Of a stretch of DNA of 64,000 nt, positions 19,901 through 32,700 are shown piece after piece. The position numbers and the translations under genes are program-made. The DNA is from Cryptomeria japonica (taxonomy: Eukaryota; Streptophyta; Pinopsida; Cupressales; Cupressaceae): contig NW_026729197.1 in NCBI RefSeq assembly GCF_030272615.1, positions 26,001 through 90,000 of the forward strand, given 5' to 3'. The stretch's first letter is position 1. Every line of letters starts with the position of its first letter. The notes under the pieces were generated by a model, which ran no database searches, had not been told where the DNA came from, and was given only the letters and a program-made list of their open reading frames with translations.

Positions 19901-20479
19901 CTTGAGCCCTTCCTGATGCGCAGCCCAGGCAAGTTGTGCGCACCAAGGTGCCCACCCTGGCGGAGGTGCGCGCCCGGGGCAAACCGGGCTCCGACTTCGT
20001 GCACTGCATGGTGCCCACCAAGGCGCGCAACCCAGCCAAGGTGCCCACCGCAGCGAAGGTGCACGCGAGGTGCGCACCCGAGGTGCACACCCGGGGCAAA
20101 CCGGGCTCCGACTTCGTGCACGCCGCACCTTGGAGCACACTTCAGAGCGCTCCTTGGTACGCACCAGGGCGCGCAACCCAGCCAAGGTGCTCACCCCGGC
20201 GAAGGTGCACGCGAGGTGCGCACCCGGGGCAAACCGGGCTCGGACTTCGTGCACGCCGCACCTTGGAGCACACATCGGAGCGCTCCCGGGTTCGCACCAG
20301 CATTGCGCACCTTTGATGCGCTGCCTTCACTAATTTCCAGAAAAGGCAAAAAAAAGAAAAAAATGAGATTTTAAAATTTCCGTTTTGAAAGATAGTGAAA
20401 AAAACGGAACGCGGGTGCCATCTTGAGCCCGCCCTGGTGTGCAGCCCAGGCAAGTTGTGCGCACCAAGGCACCCACCCT

Positions 20480-20993
20480 GGCCAAGGTGGGTCACGGGGT
20501 GGGTCCTAGGGTGGGTAACGGGGTGGGTACTAAGGTGCGTGCCAAGGTGGGTCATAGGGTGGGTGCCAAGGTGGGCACCAGGGTGGGTGTGCACCAACCC
20601 TAGCCAGGGTAGGTCACGGGGTGGTTGTCGGGGTGGGCGTCAAGGAGCCAAGGTGGGTGGCAAGTAGCCAAGTTGCGTGCCAAGGTGGGTGTCGGGGTGG
20701 GTGCCAAGGATCCAAGGTGGGTGCCAAGGAACCAAGGTGGGTGTCTGGGTGGGTGCCGAGGTGGGAGCCAGGGTGGGTCCCAAGGTGAGTGCAAAGGTGG
20801 GTGCCAGGGTCAAGGTGAGTGCCAATGTGGGTTCCAAGGTGCCAGGGTCAGGGTGAGTGCCAATGTGGGTTCAAAGGTGCTAAGTTGGGTGCGAGGTTGG
20901 GTGCGAGGGTGGGTGGGTGCCAAGGTGTGCTAGGTGGAAGCCCGGGTGGGTCGGCATCCCATGGGTGTCGAGTTGGGTGCCTGATGGGTGCTT
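20480..20993 (+). repeat. G-rich tract with G-quadruplex motif, unit 2
   Basis: The six-run G-quadruplex motif is at 20496-20527. It has CC, not CCCC, at the site where unit 1 has its insertion. Confidence 0.87.
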
Positions 20994-21673
20994 CTTGTCA
21001 AGTTTTAGTCGTCGGGACTCATTTCGAGCCTTAGAGGTCGTTTCTTGTCCGGTTGCCCTGTCTTCGACCTGGGAACCCAATTTTGGTCCTCGGGTCCCAT
21101 TTTTTTTTGTCTCGCATCCCACTTTTGGCCTGTGGCCTTTTCGGGGTCGATTCTCGTTTTGGGCATCAGAGCATGTTTCTTCTCCTAAAACCCAATATTT
21201 GTTTATTAAGTCTCGGAACACATTTTTGTTCTCGTGGACCCATCATGGGTCTTGGAACGCATTTGTGGTCCTTGGGTCCCATTTTGCATCCCGAAACTTG
21301 TGTTTTGGTGCTTGATCCCTATTTTGGGTGCCCACCTTGCACCAAGTGCGCACCCGGGGCAAACCGAGCGCCTTGGTGCACCGGGGCAAGATCGAGCGTG
21401 CACCCGAGGCGCCCCGAACATGCACCAAGGTGCACTCGGCCCACATGTGAGCGCAGGTCGTTGCGCCCGAGGTGGTGTGTGGGCACCGCGTTGCAGACGG
21501 GACACTGCACGCACACGACGCCCCCTCCAGGTGCACGCACGTAGGCCGGGCCGGGTGCACACCCGACGCCCTAGCAAGGTGCGCGCACCCGGGCAGGGCT
21601 CACACTTGGCGAACGGGGCGCACTTCGCGAGGGAGGGTGTGCACCTCGACGGGGGTGGGTGGCCGGGGTGGAT

Positions 21674-21723
21674 TCGCACGTGGGTCGCGGTTTGCTAAGT
21701 ACACACTGCGACAAGCTCATAAC
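21674..21723 (+). promoter_or_regulatory. 5S upstream promoter region, copy 3
   Basis: TAAGTA lies at 21696-21701 and C at -1 (21723). It is identical to copy 1. Confidence 0.6.
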
Positions 21724-21841
21724 GGGTGCGATCATACCAGCGTTAGTGCACCGGATCCCATCAGAACTCCGCAGTTAAGCGCGCTTGGGCCGGAGTAGTA
21801 CTGGGATGGGTGACCTCCCGGGAAGTCCCGGTGTTGCACCC
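21724..21841 (+). rRNA. 5S rRNA: 5S ribosomal RNA, copy 3
   Basis: This is an identical 118-bp gene with the same C at -1 and T-rich 3' end. Box A is at 21774-21789 and box C at 21804-21815. It lies 7927 bp after copy 2 because the intervening spacer carries four extra bases (two A near 14995, one A near 17765 and one T at 17818). Confidence 0.97.
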
Positions 21842-21854
21842 TTTTTTAGTTTTT
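21842..21854 (+). terminator. RNA polymerase III T-tract terminator, copy 3
   Basis: The double T run (six T, AG, five T) directly follows 5S copy 3. Confidence 0.9.
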
Positions 21855-24800
21855 CGCCGGGCGTCGCAATGCTATTTGAATAAACCTTTTGCCCGTTTGC
21901 GTTCTCGTCGGGGCCGGGCCGGGCCGGGGTGCGCTGCCCGCACTACCGCGCGCGCGGGGGCGACACCGAGCGCGCACCCGAGGCGCCCCGAGCACACAGG
22001 CCACGGTGCAACCCGGGCGTTGTGCGCGCACCCCGGTGCGCCCGAGGTGCTGCGCGCGCACCCAGGTGAAATCGGTGTGCACCTCGGCCAGTGCGCGCTC
22101 GGTCGAGTCGCGCACGTTGGCCAAGGTGCACGGTGATGTTTCTTACTCTAAGGTTCCGCACCAGACGCCCGGGACAGGTGAGCGAAGCTGGGCGGGGCCG
22201 GGTGCGCGGCCGGGGCAGGTGCACGCAGCTGGAGAGAGCTTTGGAGCACACTTCGGAGCGCACCAATGATGCGCTCCATTCAAAAGTTTCCTGAAAAGGC
22301 AAAAAAAGTTGAGATTATAGAATTTCCCACTTGAGAGATTGTAAAAAAAAAAAATTTAAAATGAAGGAAACGCGGGTGCCAAGGTGTGCGCAGCCCAGCC
22401 AAGGTGTGCGCACCAAGGCGCCCACCCTGGCGAAGGTGCACGCAAGGTGCGCACCCGAGGCAAACCGGACAATTAACCCAACTTTCGACTTCGCGCGCAC
22501 CTTGGAGCGCACTTCGGAGCGCTCCTTGGTGCGCACCAATCTTGGGCACCTCGGAGTGCACCATGGCGCCCACCAAGGTGCGCACCCGGGGCAAACCGAG
22601 CTCCGACTTCGTGCGCACCTTGGAGCGCACGAAAGGTGCGCACCATGGCGCCCACCAAGGTGCGCAGCCCAGCCAAGGCGTGCGCATCAAGGTGCGCACC
22701 CTGGCGAAGGTGCGCACCCGGGGCAAACCGAGCTCCGACTTCGTGCGCACCTTGGAGCGCACAAAAGGTGCGCAACCCAGCCAAGGTGTGCGCACCCCGG
22801 TCAAACCGAGCTCCGAATCGTGCGCACCAGAGGTGCACGCCATCGTGCGCACCTTGGAGCACACTTCGGAGCCCTCCTTGGTGCGCGCCGATGTTGCGCA
22901 CCTCGGAGCGCACCCGGGGAAAACAATGCAATTAACCCGACTTTCGACTTCGTGGGCACCTCGGAGCGCTCTCGGGTTCGCACCTCGGAGCACACCGAGG
23001 TGCGCACCTTTGATGCGCTGCCTTCACCAATTTCCAGAAAAGGCAAGAAAACATTGAGAAGGTGTGCGCACCGAGGTGCCCACCCTGGCGAAGGTGCACG
23101 CGAGGTGCGCACCCGGGGCAAACCGGGCTCCGACTTCGTGCACGCCGCACCTTGGAGCACACTTCGGAGCGCTCCTTGGTGCGCACCAGGGCGCGCAACC
23201 CAGCCGAGGTGCCCACCCCGGCGAAGGTGCACGCGAGGTGCGCACCCGGGGCAAACCGGGCTCCGACTTCGTGCACGCCATGGTGCCCACCGCGGCGAAG
23301 GTGCACGCGAGGTGCGCACCCGGGGCAAACCGGGCTCCGACTTCGTGCACGCCGCACCTTGGAGCACACTTCGGAGCGCTCCTTGGTGCGCACCATGGTG
23401 CCCACCAGGGCGCGCAACCCCGCCGAAGGTGCACGCGAGGTGCGCACCCGGGGCAAACCGGGCTCCGACTTCGTGCACGCCGCACCTTGGAGCACACTTC
23501 GGAGCGCTCCTTGGTGCGCACCATGGTGCCCACCAGGGCGCGCAACCCCGCCGAAGGTGCACGCGAGGTGCGCACCCGGGGCAAACCGGGCTCCGACTTC
23601 GTGCACGCCATGGTGCGCACCGCGGCGAAGGTGCGCACCCGGGGCAAACCGGGCTCCGACTTCGTGCACGCCGCACCTTGGAGCACACTTCGGAGCGCTC
23701 CTTGGTGCGCACCAGGGCGCGCAACCCAGCCGAGGTGCCCACCCCGGCGAAGGTGCACGCGAGGTGCGTACCCGGGGCAAACCGGGCTCCGACTTCGTGC
23801 ACGCCGCACCTTGGAGCACACTTCGGAGCGCTCCTTGGTGCGCACCATGGTGCCCACCAGGCCGCGCAACCCAGCCAAGGTGTGCGCACCAAGGTGCACG
23901 CGAGGTGCGCACCCGGGGCAAACCGGGGTCCGACTTCGTGCACGCCGCACCTTGGAGCACACATCGGGGCGCTCCCGGGTTCGCACCGGCGTTGCGCACC
24001 GTGGTGGGCACCTCGGAGCACACCAAGGTGGGCAGCGAGGTGCGCACCTTTGATGCGATGCCTTCACTAATTTCCATAAAAGGCAAAAAAAAAACGAGAT
24101 TTTAAAATTTCCGTTTTGAAAGATAGTGAGAAAAAGGGAATGCTGGTGCCATCTTGAGCCCGCCCTGGTGCGCAGCCCAGCCAAGGTGTGCGCACCAAGG
24201 TGCCCACCCTGGCGAAGGTGCGCGCCCGGGCAATTAACCCAACTTCCAACTTCGCGCGCGCCAGGGTGGGAGCGCACCCAACAACCGGGCCTGGGAAGAG
24301 CCAATGCGAGAAACCCCACCAAACGCTCTGACAAAAAAAGAGGGGGCGCTCCAGTAACCCCGCTTCGGAGCGCACCCTGGGCAAACCCAGCCAAGGTGCC
24401 CACCCCGGCCAAGGTGCAGGCGAGGTGCGCACCCGGGGCAAACCGGGCTCCGACAACGTGCACGCCGCACCTTGGAGCACACTTCGTAGCGCTCCCGGGT
24501 GCGCACCTCAGAGCACACCAAGGTGGGCAGCGAGGTGCGCACCTTTGATGCGCTGCCTTCACTAATTTCCAGAAAAGGCAAAAAAAAAAGGAGATTTTAA
24601 AATTTCCGTTTTGAAAGATAGTGAAAAAAACGGAACGCGCGTGCCATCTTGAGCCCGCCCTGGTGCGCAGCCCAGGTAAGGTGCCCACCCTGGCAAAGGT
24701 GCGCACCCGGGCAATTAACCCTACTTCCGACTTCGTGCGCGCCAGGGTGGCAACCGGGCCTCGGAAGAGCCAATGCGAGAAACCCCACCAAACGCTCCGA

Positions 24801-27800
24801 CAAAAAAAGAGGCGGCGCTCCAATAACCCCGCTTCGGAGCGCAGCCGGGGCAAACCCAGCCAAGGTGCCCACCCCGACGAAGGTGCACGCGAGGTGCGCA
24901 CCCGGGGCAAACCGGGCTCCGACAACGTGCACGCAGCACCTTGGAGCACACTTCGAAGCACTCCCGGGTGCCCACCGGCGTTGCGCACCGTGGTGGGCAG
25001 CGAGGTGCGCACCTTTGATGCGCTGCCTTCACTAATTTCCAGAAAAAGGCAAAAAAAAATGAGATTTTAAAATTTCCGTTTTGAAAGATAGTGAAAAAAA
25101 AGGAACGCGGGTGCCATCTTGAGCCCGCCCTGGTGCGCAGCCCAGGCAAGGCATGCGCACCAAGGTGCCCACCCGAGGTGCACACCCGGGGCAAACCGGG
25201 CTCCGACTTCGTGCAGGCCGCACCTTGGAGCACACTTCGGAGCGCTCCTTGGTGCGCACCATGGTGCCCACCAGGGCGCGCAACCCAGCCAAGGTCTGCA
25301 CACTAAGGTGCCCACCCCGGCGAAGGTGCACGCGAGGTGCGCACCCGGGGCAAACCGGGCTCCGACTTCGTGCACGCCATGGTGCCCACCGCGGCGAAGG
25401 TGCACGCGAGGTGCGCACCCGGGGCAAACCGGGCTCCGACTTCGTGCACGCCGCACCTTGGAGCACACTTCGGAGCGCTCCTTGGTGCGCACCATGGTGC
25501 CCACCAGGGCGCGCAACCCAGCCAAGGTGTGCGCACCAAGGTGCACGCGAGGTGCGCACCCGGGGCAAACCGGGGTCCGACTTCGTGCACGCCGCACCTT
25601 GGAGCACACATCGGAGCGCTCCCAGGTTCGCACCAGCGTTGCGCACCTTTGATGCGCTGCCTTCACTAATTTCCAGAAAAGGCAAAAAAAAACGATATTT
25701 TAAAATTTCCGTTCTGAAAGATAGTGAAAAAAACGGAACGCGGGTGCCATCTTGAGCCCTTCCTGGTGCGCAGCCCAGGCAAGTTGTGCGCACCAAGGTG
25801 CCCACCCTGGCGGAGGTGCGCGCCCGGGGCAAACCGGGCTCCGACTTCGTGCACTGCATGGTGCCCACCAAGGCGCGCAACCCAGCCAAGGTGCCCACCG
25901 CAGCGAAGGTGCACGCGAGGTGCACACCCGGGGCAAACCGGGCTCCGACTTCGTGCACGCCGCACCTTGGAGCACACTTCAGAGCGCTCCTTGGTGCGCA
26001 CCAGGGCGCGCAACCCAGCCGAGGTGCCCACCCCGGCGAAGGTGCACGCGAGGTGCGCACCCGGGGCAAACCGGGCTCCGACTTCGTGCACGCCATGGTG
26101 CCCACCGCGGCGAAGGTGCGCACCCGGGGCAAACCGGGCTCCGACTTCGTGCACGCCGCACCTTGGAGCACACTTCGGAGCGCTCCTTGGTGCGCACCAT
26201 GGTGCCCACCAGGCCGCGCAACCCAGCCAAGGTGTGCGCACCAAGGTGCACGCGAGGTGCGCACCCGGGGCAAACCGGGGTCCGACTTCGTGCACGCCGC
26301 ACCTTGGAGCACACATCGGGGCGCTCCCGGGTTCGCACCGGCGTTGCGCACCGTGGTGGGCACCTCGGAGCACACCAAGGTGGGCAGCGAGGTGCGCACC
26401 TTTGATGCGATGCCTTCACTAATTTCCATAAAAGGCAAAAAAAAAACGAGATTTTAAAATTTCCGTTTTGAAAGATAGTGAGAAAAAGGGAATGCTGGTG
26501 CCATCTTGAGCCCGCCCTGGTGCGCAGCCCAGCCAAGGTTTGCGCACCAAGGTGCCCACCCTGGCGAAGGTGCGCGCCCGGGCAATTAACCCAACTTCCA
26601 ACTTCGCGCGCGCCAGGGTGGGAGCGCACCCAACAACCGGGCCTGGGAAGAGCCAATGCGAGAAACCCCACCAAACTCTCTGACAAAAAAAGAGGGGGCG
26701 CTCCAGTAACCCCGCTTCGGAGCGCACCCTGGGCAAACCCAGCCAAGGTGCCCACCCCGGCCAAGGTGCAGGCGAGGTGCGCACCCGGGGCAAACCGGGC
26801 TCCGACAACGTGCACGCCGCACCTTGGAGCACACTTCGTAGCGCTCCCGGGTGCGCACCTCAGAGCACACCAAGGTGGGCAGCGAGGTGCGCACCTTTGA
26901 TGCGCTGCCTTCACTAATTTCCAGAAAAGGCAAAAAAAAAAGGAGATTTTAAAATTTCCGTTTTGAAAGATAGTGAAAAAAACGGAACGCGCGTGCCATC
27001 TTGAGCCCGCCCTGGTGCGCAGCCCAGGTAAGGTGCCACCCTGGCAAAGGTGCGCACCCGGGCAATTAACCCTACTTCCGACTTCGTGCGCGCCAGGGTG
27101 GCAACCGGGCCTCGGAAGAGCCAATGCGAGAAACCCCACCAAACGCTCCGACAAAAAAAGAGGCGGCGCTCCAATAACCCCGCTTCGGAGCGCAGCCGGG
27201 GCAAACCAAGCCAAGGTGCCCACCCCGACGAAGGTGCACGCGAGGTGCGCACCCGGGGCAAACCGGGCTCCGACAACGTGCACGCAGCACCTTGGAGCAC
27301 ACTTCGAAGCACTCCCGGGTGCCCACCGGCGTTGCGCACCGTGGTGGGCAGCGAGGTGCGCACCTTTGATGCGCTGCCTTCACTAATTTCCAGAAAAAGG
27401 CAAAAAAAAATGAGATTTTAAAATTTCCGTTTTGAAAGATAGTGAAAAAAAAGGAACGCGGGTGCCATCTTGAGCCCGCCCTGGTGCGCAGCCCAGGCAA
27501 GGCATGCGCACCAAGGTGCCCACCCGAGGTGCACACCCGGGGCAAACCGGGCTCCGACTTCGTGCAGGCCGCACCTTGGAGCACACTTCGGAGCGCTCCT
27601 TGGTGCGCACCATGGTGCCCACCAGGGCGCACCCGAGGCAAACCGGGCTCCGACTTCGTGCACGCCGCACCTTGGAGCACACATCGGAGCGCTCCCAGGT
27701 TCGCACCAGCGTTGCGCACCTTTGATGCGCTGCCTTCACTAATTTCCAGAAAAGGCAAAAAAAAACGATATTTTAAAATTTCCGTTCTGAAAGATAGTGA

Positions 27801-28402
27801 AAAAAACGGAACGCGGGTGCCATCTTGAGCCCTTCCTGATGCGCAGCCCAGGCAAGTTGTGCGCACCAAGGTGCCCACCCTGGCGGAGGTGCGCGCCCGG
27901 GGCAAACCGGGCTCCGACTTCGTGCACTGCATGGTGCCCACCAAGGCGCGCAACCCAGCCAAGGTGCCCACCGCAGCGAAGGTGCACGCGAGGTGCGCAC
28001 CCGAGGTGCACACCCGGGGCAAACCGGGCTCCGACTTCGTGCACGCCGCACCTTGGAGCACACTTCAGAGCGCTCCTTGGTACGCACCAGGGCGCGCAAC
28101 CCAGCCAAGGTGCTCACCCCGGCGAAGGTGCACGCGAGGTGCGCACCCGGGGCAAACCGGGCTCGGACTTCGTGCACGCCGCACCTTGGAGCACACATCG
28201 GAGCGCTCCCGGGTTCGCACCAGCATTGCGCACCTTTGATGCGCTGCCTTCACTAATTTCCAGAAAAGGCAAAAAAAAGAAAAAAATGAGATTTTAAAAT
28301 TTCCGTTTTGAAAGATAGTGAAAAAAACGGAACGCGGGTGCCATCTTGAGCCCGCCCTGGTGTGCAGCCCAGGCAAGTTGTGCGCACCAAGGCACCCACC
28401 CT

Positions 28403-28916
28403 GGCCAAGGTGGGTCACGGGGTGGGTCCTAGGGTGGGTAACGGGGTGGGTACTAAGGTGCGTGCCAAGGTGGGTCATAGGGTGGGTGCCAAGGTGGGCA
28501 CCAGGGTGGGTGTGCACCAACCCTAGCCAGGGTAGGTCACGGGGTGGTTGTCGGGGTGGGCGTCAAGGAGCCAAGGTGGGTGGCAAGTAGCCAAGTTGCG
28601 TGCCAAGGTGGGTGTCGGGGTGGGTGCCAAGGATCCAAGGTGGGTGCCAAGGAACCAAGGTGGGTGTCTGGGTGGGTGCCGAGGTGGGAGCCAGGGTGGG
28701 TCCCAAGGTGAGTGCAAAGGTGGGTGCCAGGGTCAAGGTGAGTGCCAATGTGGGTTCCAAGGTGCCAGGGTCAGGGTGAGTGCCAATGTGGGTTCAAAGG
28801 TGCTAAGTTGGGTGCGAGGTTGGGTGCGAGGGTGGGTGGGTGCCAAGGTGTGCTAGGTGGAAGCCCGGGTGGGTCGGCATCCCATGGGTGTCGAGTTGGG
28901 TGCCTGATGGGTGCTT
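28403..28916 (+). repeat. G-rich tract with G-quadruplex motif, unit 3
   Basis: The six-run G-quadruplex motif is at 28419-28450. No differences from unit 2 were seen. Confidence 0.87.
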
Positions 28917-29596
28917 CTTGTCAAGTTTTAGTCGTCGGGACTCATTTCGAGCCTTAGAGGTCGTTTCTTGTCCGGTTGCCCTGTCTTCGACCTGGGAACC
29001 CAATTTTGGTCCTCGGGTCCCATTTTTTTTTGTCTCGCATCCCACTTTTGGCCTGTGGCCTTTTCGGGGTCGATTCTCGTTTTGGGCATCAGAGCATGTT
29101 TCTTCTCCTAAAACCCAATATTTGTTTATTAAGTCTCGGAACACATTTTTGTTCTCGTGGACCCATCATGGGTCTTGGAACGCATTTGTGGTCCTTGGGT
29201 CCCATTTTGCATCCCGAAACTTGTGTTTTGGTGCTTGATCCCTATTTTGGGTGCCCACCTTGCACCAAGTGCGCACCCGGGGCAAACCGAGCGCCTTGGT
29301 GCACCGGGGCAAGATCGAGCGTGCACCCGAGGCGCCCCGAACATGCACCAAGGTGCACTCGGCCCACATGTGAGCGCAGGTCGTTGCGCCCGAGGTGGTG
29401 TGTGGGCACCGCGTTGCAGACGGGACACTGCACGCACACGACGCCCCCTCCAGGTGCACGCACGTAGGCCGGGCCGGGTGCACACCCGACGCCCTAGCAA
29501 GGTGCGCGCACCCGGGCAGGGCTCACACTTGGCGAACGGGGCGCACTTCGCGAGGGAGGGTGTGCACCTCGACGGGGGTGGGTGGCCGGGGTGGAT

Positions 29597-29646
29597 TCGC
29601 ACGTGGGTCGCGGTTTGCTAAGTACACACTGCGACAAGCTCATAAC
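29597..29646 (+). promoter_or_regulatory. 5S upstream promoter region, copy 4
   Basis: TAAGTA lies at 29619-29624 and C at -1 (29646). It is identical to copy 1. Confidence 0.6.
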
Positions 29647-29764
29647 GGGTGCGATCATACCAGCGTTAGTGCACCGGATCCCATCAGAACTCCGCAGTTA
29701 AGCGCGCTTGGGCCGGAGTAGTACTGGGATGGGTGACCTCCCGGGAAGTCCCGGTGTTGCACCC
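29647..29764 (+). rRNA. 5S rRNA: 5S ribosomal RNA, copy 4
   Basis: This is an identical 118-bp gene, with box A at 29697-29712 and box C at 29727-29738. The spacing from copy 3 is 7923 bp, the length shared by units 3, 4 and 7 and therefore taken as the reference unit length. Confidence 0.97.
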
Positions 29765-29777
29765 TTTTTTAGTTTTT
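29765..29777 (+). terminator. RNA polymerase III T-tract terminator, copy 4
   Basis: The double T run (six T, AG, five T) directly follows 5S copy 4. Confidence 0.9.
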
Positions 29778-32700
29778 CGCCGGGCGTCGCAATGCTATTT
29801 GAATAAACCTTTTGCCCGTTTGCGTTCTCGTCGGGGCCGGGCCGGGCCGGGGTGCGCTGCCCGCACTACCGCGCGCGCGGGGGCGACACCGAGCGCGCAC
29901 CCGAGGCGCCCCGAGCACACAGGCCACGGTGCAACCCGGGCGTTGTGCGCGCACCCCGGTGCGCCCGAGGTGCTGCGCGCGCACCCAGGTGAAATCGGTG
30001 TGCACCTCGGCCAGTGCGCGCTCGGTCGAGTCGCGCACGTTGGCCAAGGTGCACGGTGATGTTTCTTACTCTAAGGTTCCGCACCAGACGCCCGGGACAG
30101 GTGAGCGAAGCTGGGCGGGGCCGGGTGCGCGGCCGGGGCAGGTGCACGCAGCTGGAGAGAGCTTTGGAGCACACTTCGGAGCGCACCAATGATGCGCTCC
30201 ATTCAAAAGTTTCCTGAAAAGGCAAAAAAAGTTGAGATTATAGAATTTCCCACTTGAGAGATTGTAAAAAAAAAAAATTTAAAATGAAGGAAACGCGGGT
30301 GCCAAGGTGTGCGCAGCCCAGCCAAGGTGTGCGCACCAAGGCGCCCACCCTGGCGAAGGTGCACGCAAGGTGCGCACCCGAGGCAAACCGGACAATTAAC
30401 CCAACTTTCGACTTCGCGCGCACCTTGGAGCGCACTTCGGAGCGCTCCTTGGTGCGCACCAATCTTGGGCACCTCGGAGTGCACCATGGCGCCCACCAAG
30501 GTGCGCACCCGGGGCAAACCGAGCTCCGACTTCGTGCGCACCTTGGAGCGCACGAAAGGTGCGCACCATGGCGCCCACCAAGGTGCGCAGCCCAGCCAAG
30601 GCGTGCGCATCAAGGTGCGCACCCTGGCGAAGGTGCGCACCCGGGGCAAACCGAGCTCCGACTTCGTGCGCACCTTGGAGCGCACAAAAGGTGCGCAACC
30701 CAGCCAAGGTGTGCGCACCCCGGTCAAACCGAGCTCCGAATCGTGCGCACCAGAGGTGCACGCCATCGTGCGCACCTTGGAGCACACTTCGGAGCCCTCC
30801 TTGGTGCGCGCCGATGTTGCGCACCTCGGAGCGCACCCGGGGAAAACAATGCAATTAACCCGACTTTCGACTTCGTGGGCACCTCGGAGCGCTCTCGGGT
30901 TCGCACCTCGGAGCACACCGAGGTGCGCACCTTTGATGCGCTGCCTTCACCAATTTCCAGAAAAGGCAAGAAAACATTGAGAAGGTGTGCGCACCGAGGT
31001 GCCCACCCTGGCGAAGGTGCACGCGAGGTGCGCACCCGGGGCAAACCGGGCTCCGACTTCGTGCACGCCGCACCTTGGAGCACACTTCGGAGCGCTCCTT
31101 GGTGCGCACCAGGGCGCGCAACCCAGCCGAGGTGCCCACCCCGGCGAAGGTGCACGCGAGGTGCGCACCCGGGGCAAACCGGGCTCCGACTTCGTGCACG
31201 CCATGGTGCCCACCGCGGCGAAGGTGCACGCGAGGTGCGCACCCGGGGCAAACCGGGCTCCGACTTCGTGCACGCCGCACCTTGGAGCACACTTCGGAGC
31301 GCTCCTTGGTGCGCACCATGGTGCCCACCAGGGCGCGCAACCCCGCCGAAGGTGCACGCGAGGTGCGCACCCGGGGCAAACCGGGCTCCGACTTCGTGCA
31401 CGCCGCACCTTGGAGCACACTTCGGAGCGCTCCTTGGTGCGCACCATGGTGCCCACCAGGGCGCGCAACCCCGCCGAAGGTGCACGCGAGGTGCGCACCC
31501 GGGGCAAACCGGGCTCCGACTTCGTGCACGCCATGGTGCGCACCGCGGCGAAGGTGCGCACCCGGGGCAAACCGGGCTCCGACTTCGTGCACGCCGCACC
31601 TTGGAGCACACTTCGGAGCGCTCCTTGGTGCGCACCAGGGCGCGCAACCCAGCCGAGGTGCCCACCCCGGCGAAGGTGCACGCGAGGTGCGTACCCGGGG
31701 CAAACCGGGCTCCGACTTCGTGCACGCCGCACCTTGGAGCACACTTCGGAGCGCTCCTTGGTGCGCACCATGGTGCCCACCAGGCCGCGCAACCCAGCCA
31801 AGGTGTGCGCACCAAGGTGCACGCGAGGTGCGCACCCGGGGCAAACCGGGGTCCGACTTCGTGCACGCCGCACCTTGGAGCACACATCGGGGCGCTCCCG
31901 GGTTCGCACCGGCGTTGCGCACCGTGGTGGGCACCTCGGAGCACACCAAGGTGGGCAGCGAGGTGCGCACCTTTGATGCGATGCCTTCACTAATTTCCAT
32001 AAAAGGCAAAAAAAAAACGAGATTTTAAAATTTCCGTTTTGAAAGATAGTGAGAAAAAGGGAATGCTGGTGCCATCTTGAGCCCGCCCTGGTGCGCAGCC
32101 CAGCCAAGGTGTGCGCACCAAGGTGCCCACCCTGGCGAAGGTGCGCGCCCGGGCAATTAACCCAACTTCCAACTTCGCGCGCGCCAGGGTGGGAGCGCAC
32201 CCAACAACCGGGCCTGGGAAGAGCCAATGCGAGAAACCCCACCAAACGCTCTGACAAAAAAAGAGGGGGCGCTCCAGTAACCCCGCTTCGGAGCGCACCC
32301 TGGGCAAACCCAGCCAAGGTGCCCACCCCGGCCAAGGTGCAGGCGAGGTGCGCACCCGGGGCAAACCGGGCTCCGACAACGTGCACGCCGCACCTTGGAG
32401 CACACTTCGTAGCGCTCCCGGGTGCGCACCTCAGAGCACACCAAGGTGGGCAGCGAGGTGCGCACCTTTGATGCGCTGCCTTCACTAATTTCCAGAAAAG
32501 GCAAAAAAAAAAGGAGATTTTAAAATTTCCGTTTTGAAAGATAGTGAAAAAAACGGAACGCGCGTGCCATCTTGAGCCCGCCCTGGTGCGCAGCCCAGGT
32601 AAGGTGCCCACCCTGGCAAAGGTGCGCACCCGGGCAATTAACCCTACTTCCGACTTCGTGCGCGCCAGGGTGGCAACCGGGCCTCGGAAGAGCCAATGCG

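Larger units (their letters stand above)
13915..21723 (+). repeat. 5S intergenic spacer, unit 2
   Basis: Segments: 3' flank 13915-14340; diverged module 14341-15095; short-monomer array 15096-16135; block A 16136-18489; block B 18490-20323; last AT island 20324-20479; G-rich tract 20480-20993; T-rich tract 20994-21327; 5' flank 21328-21723. Private changes are six A instead of four at 14993-14998, ten A instead of nine at about 17759-17768, and an extra T at 17818. The marker site 17379 is C. No gene. Confidence 0.9.
21842..29646 (+). repeat. 5S intergenic spacer, unit 3
   Basis: Segments: 3' flank 21842-22267; diverged module 22268-23020; short-monomer array 23021-24060; block A 24061-26412; block B 26413-28246; last AT island 28247-28402; G-rich tract 28403-28916; T-rich tract 28917-29250; 5' flank 29251-29646. 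I found no private change, so it serves as the reference spacer. The marker site 25304 is T. No gene. Confidence 0.9.
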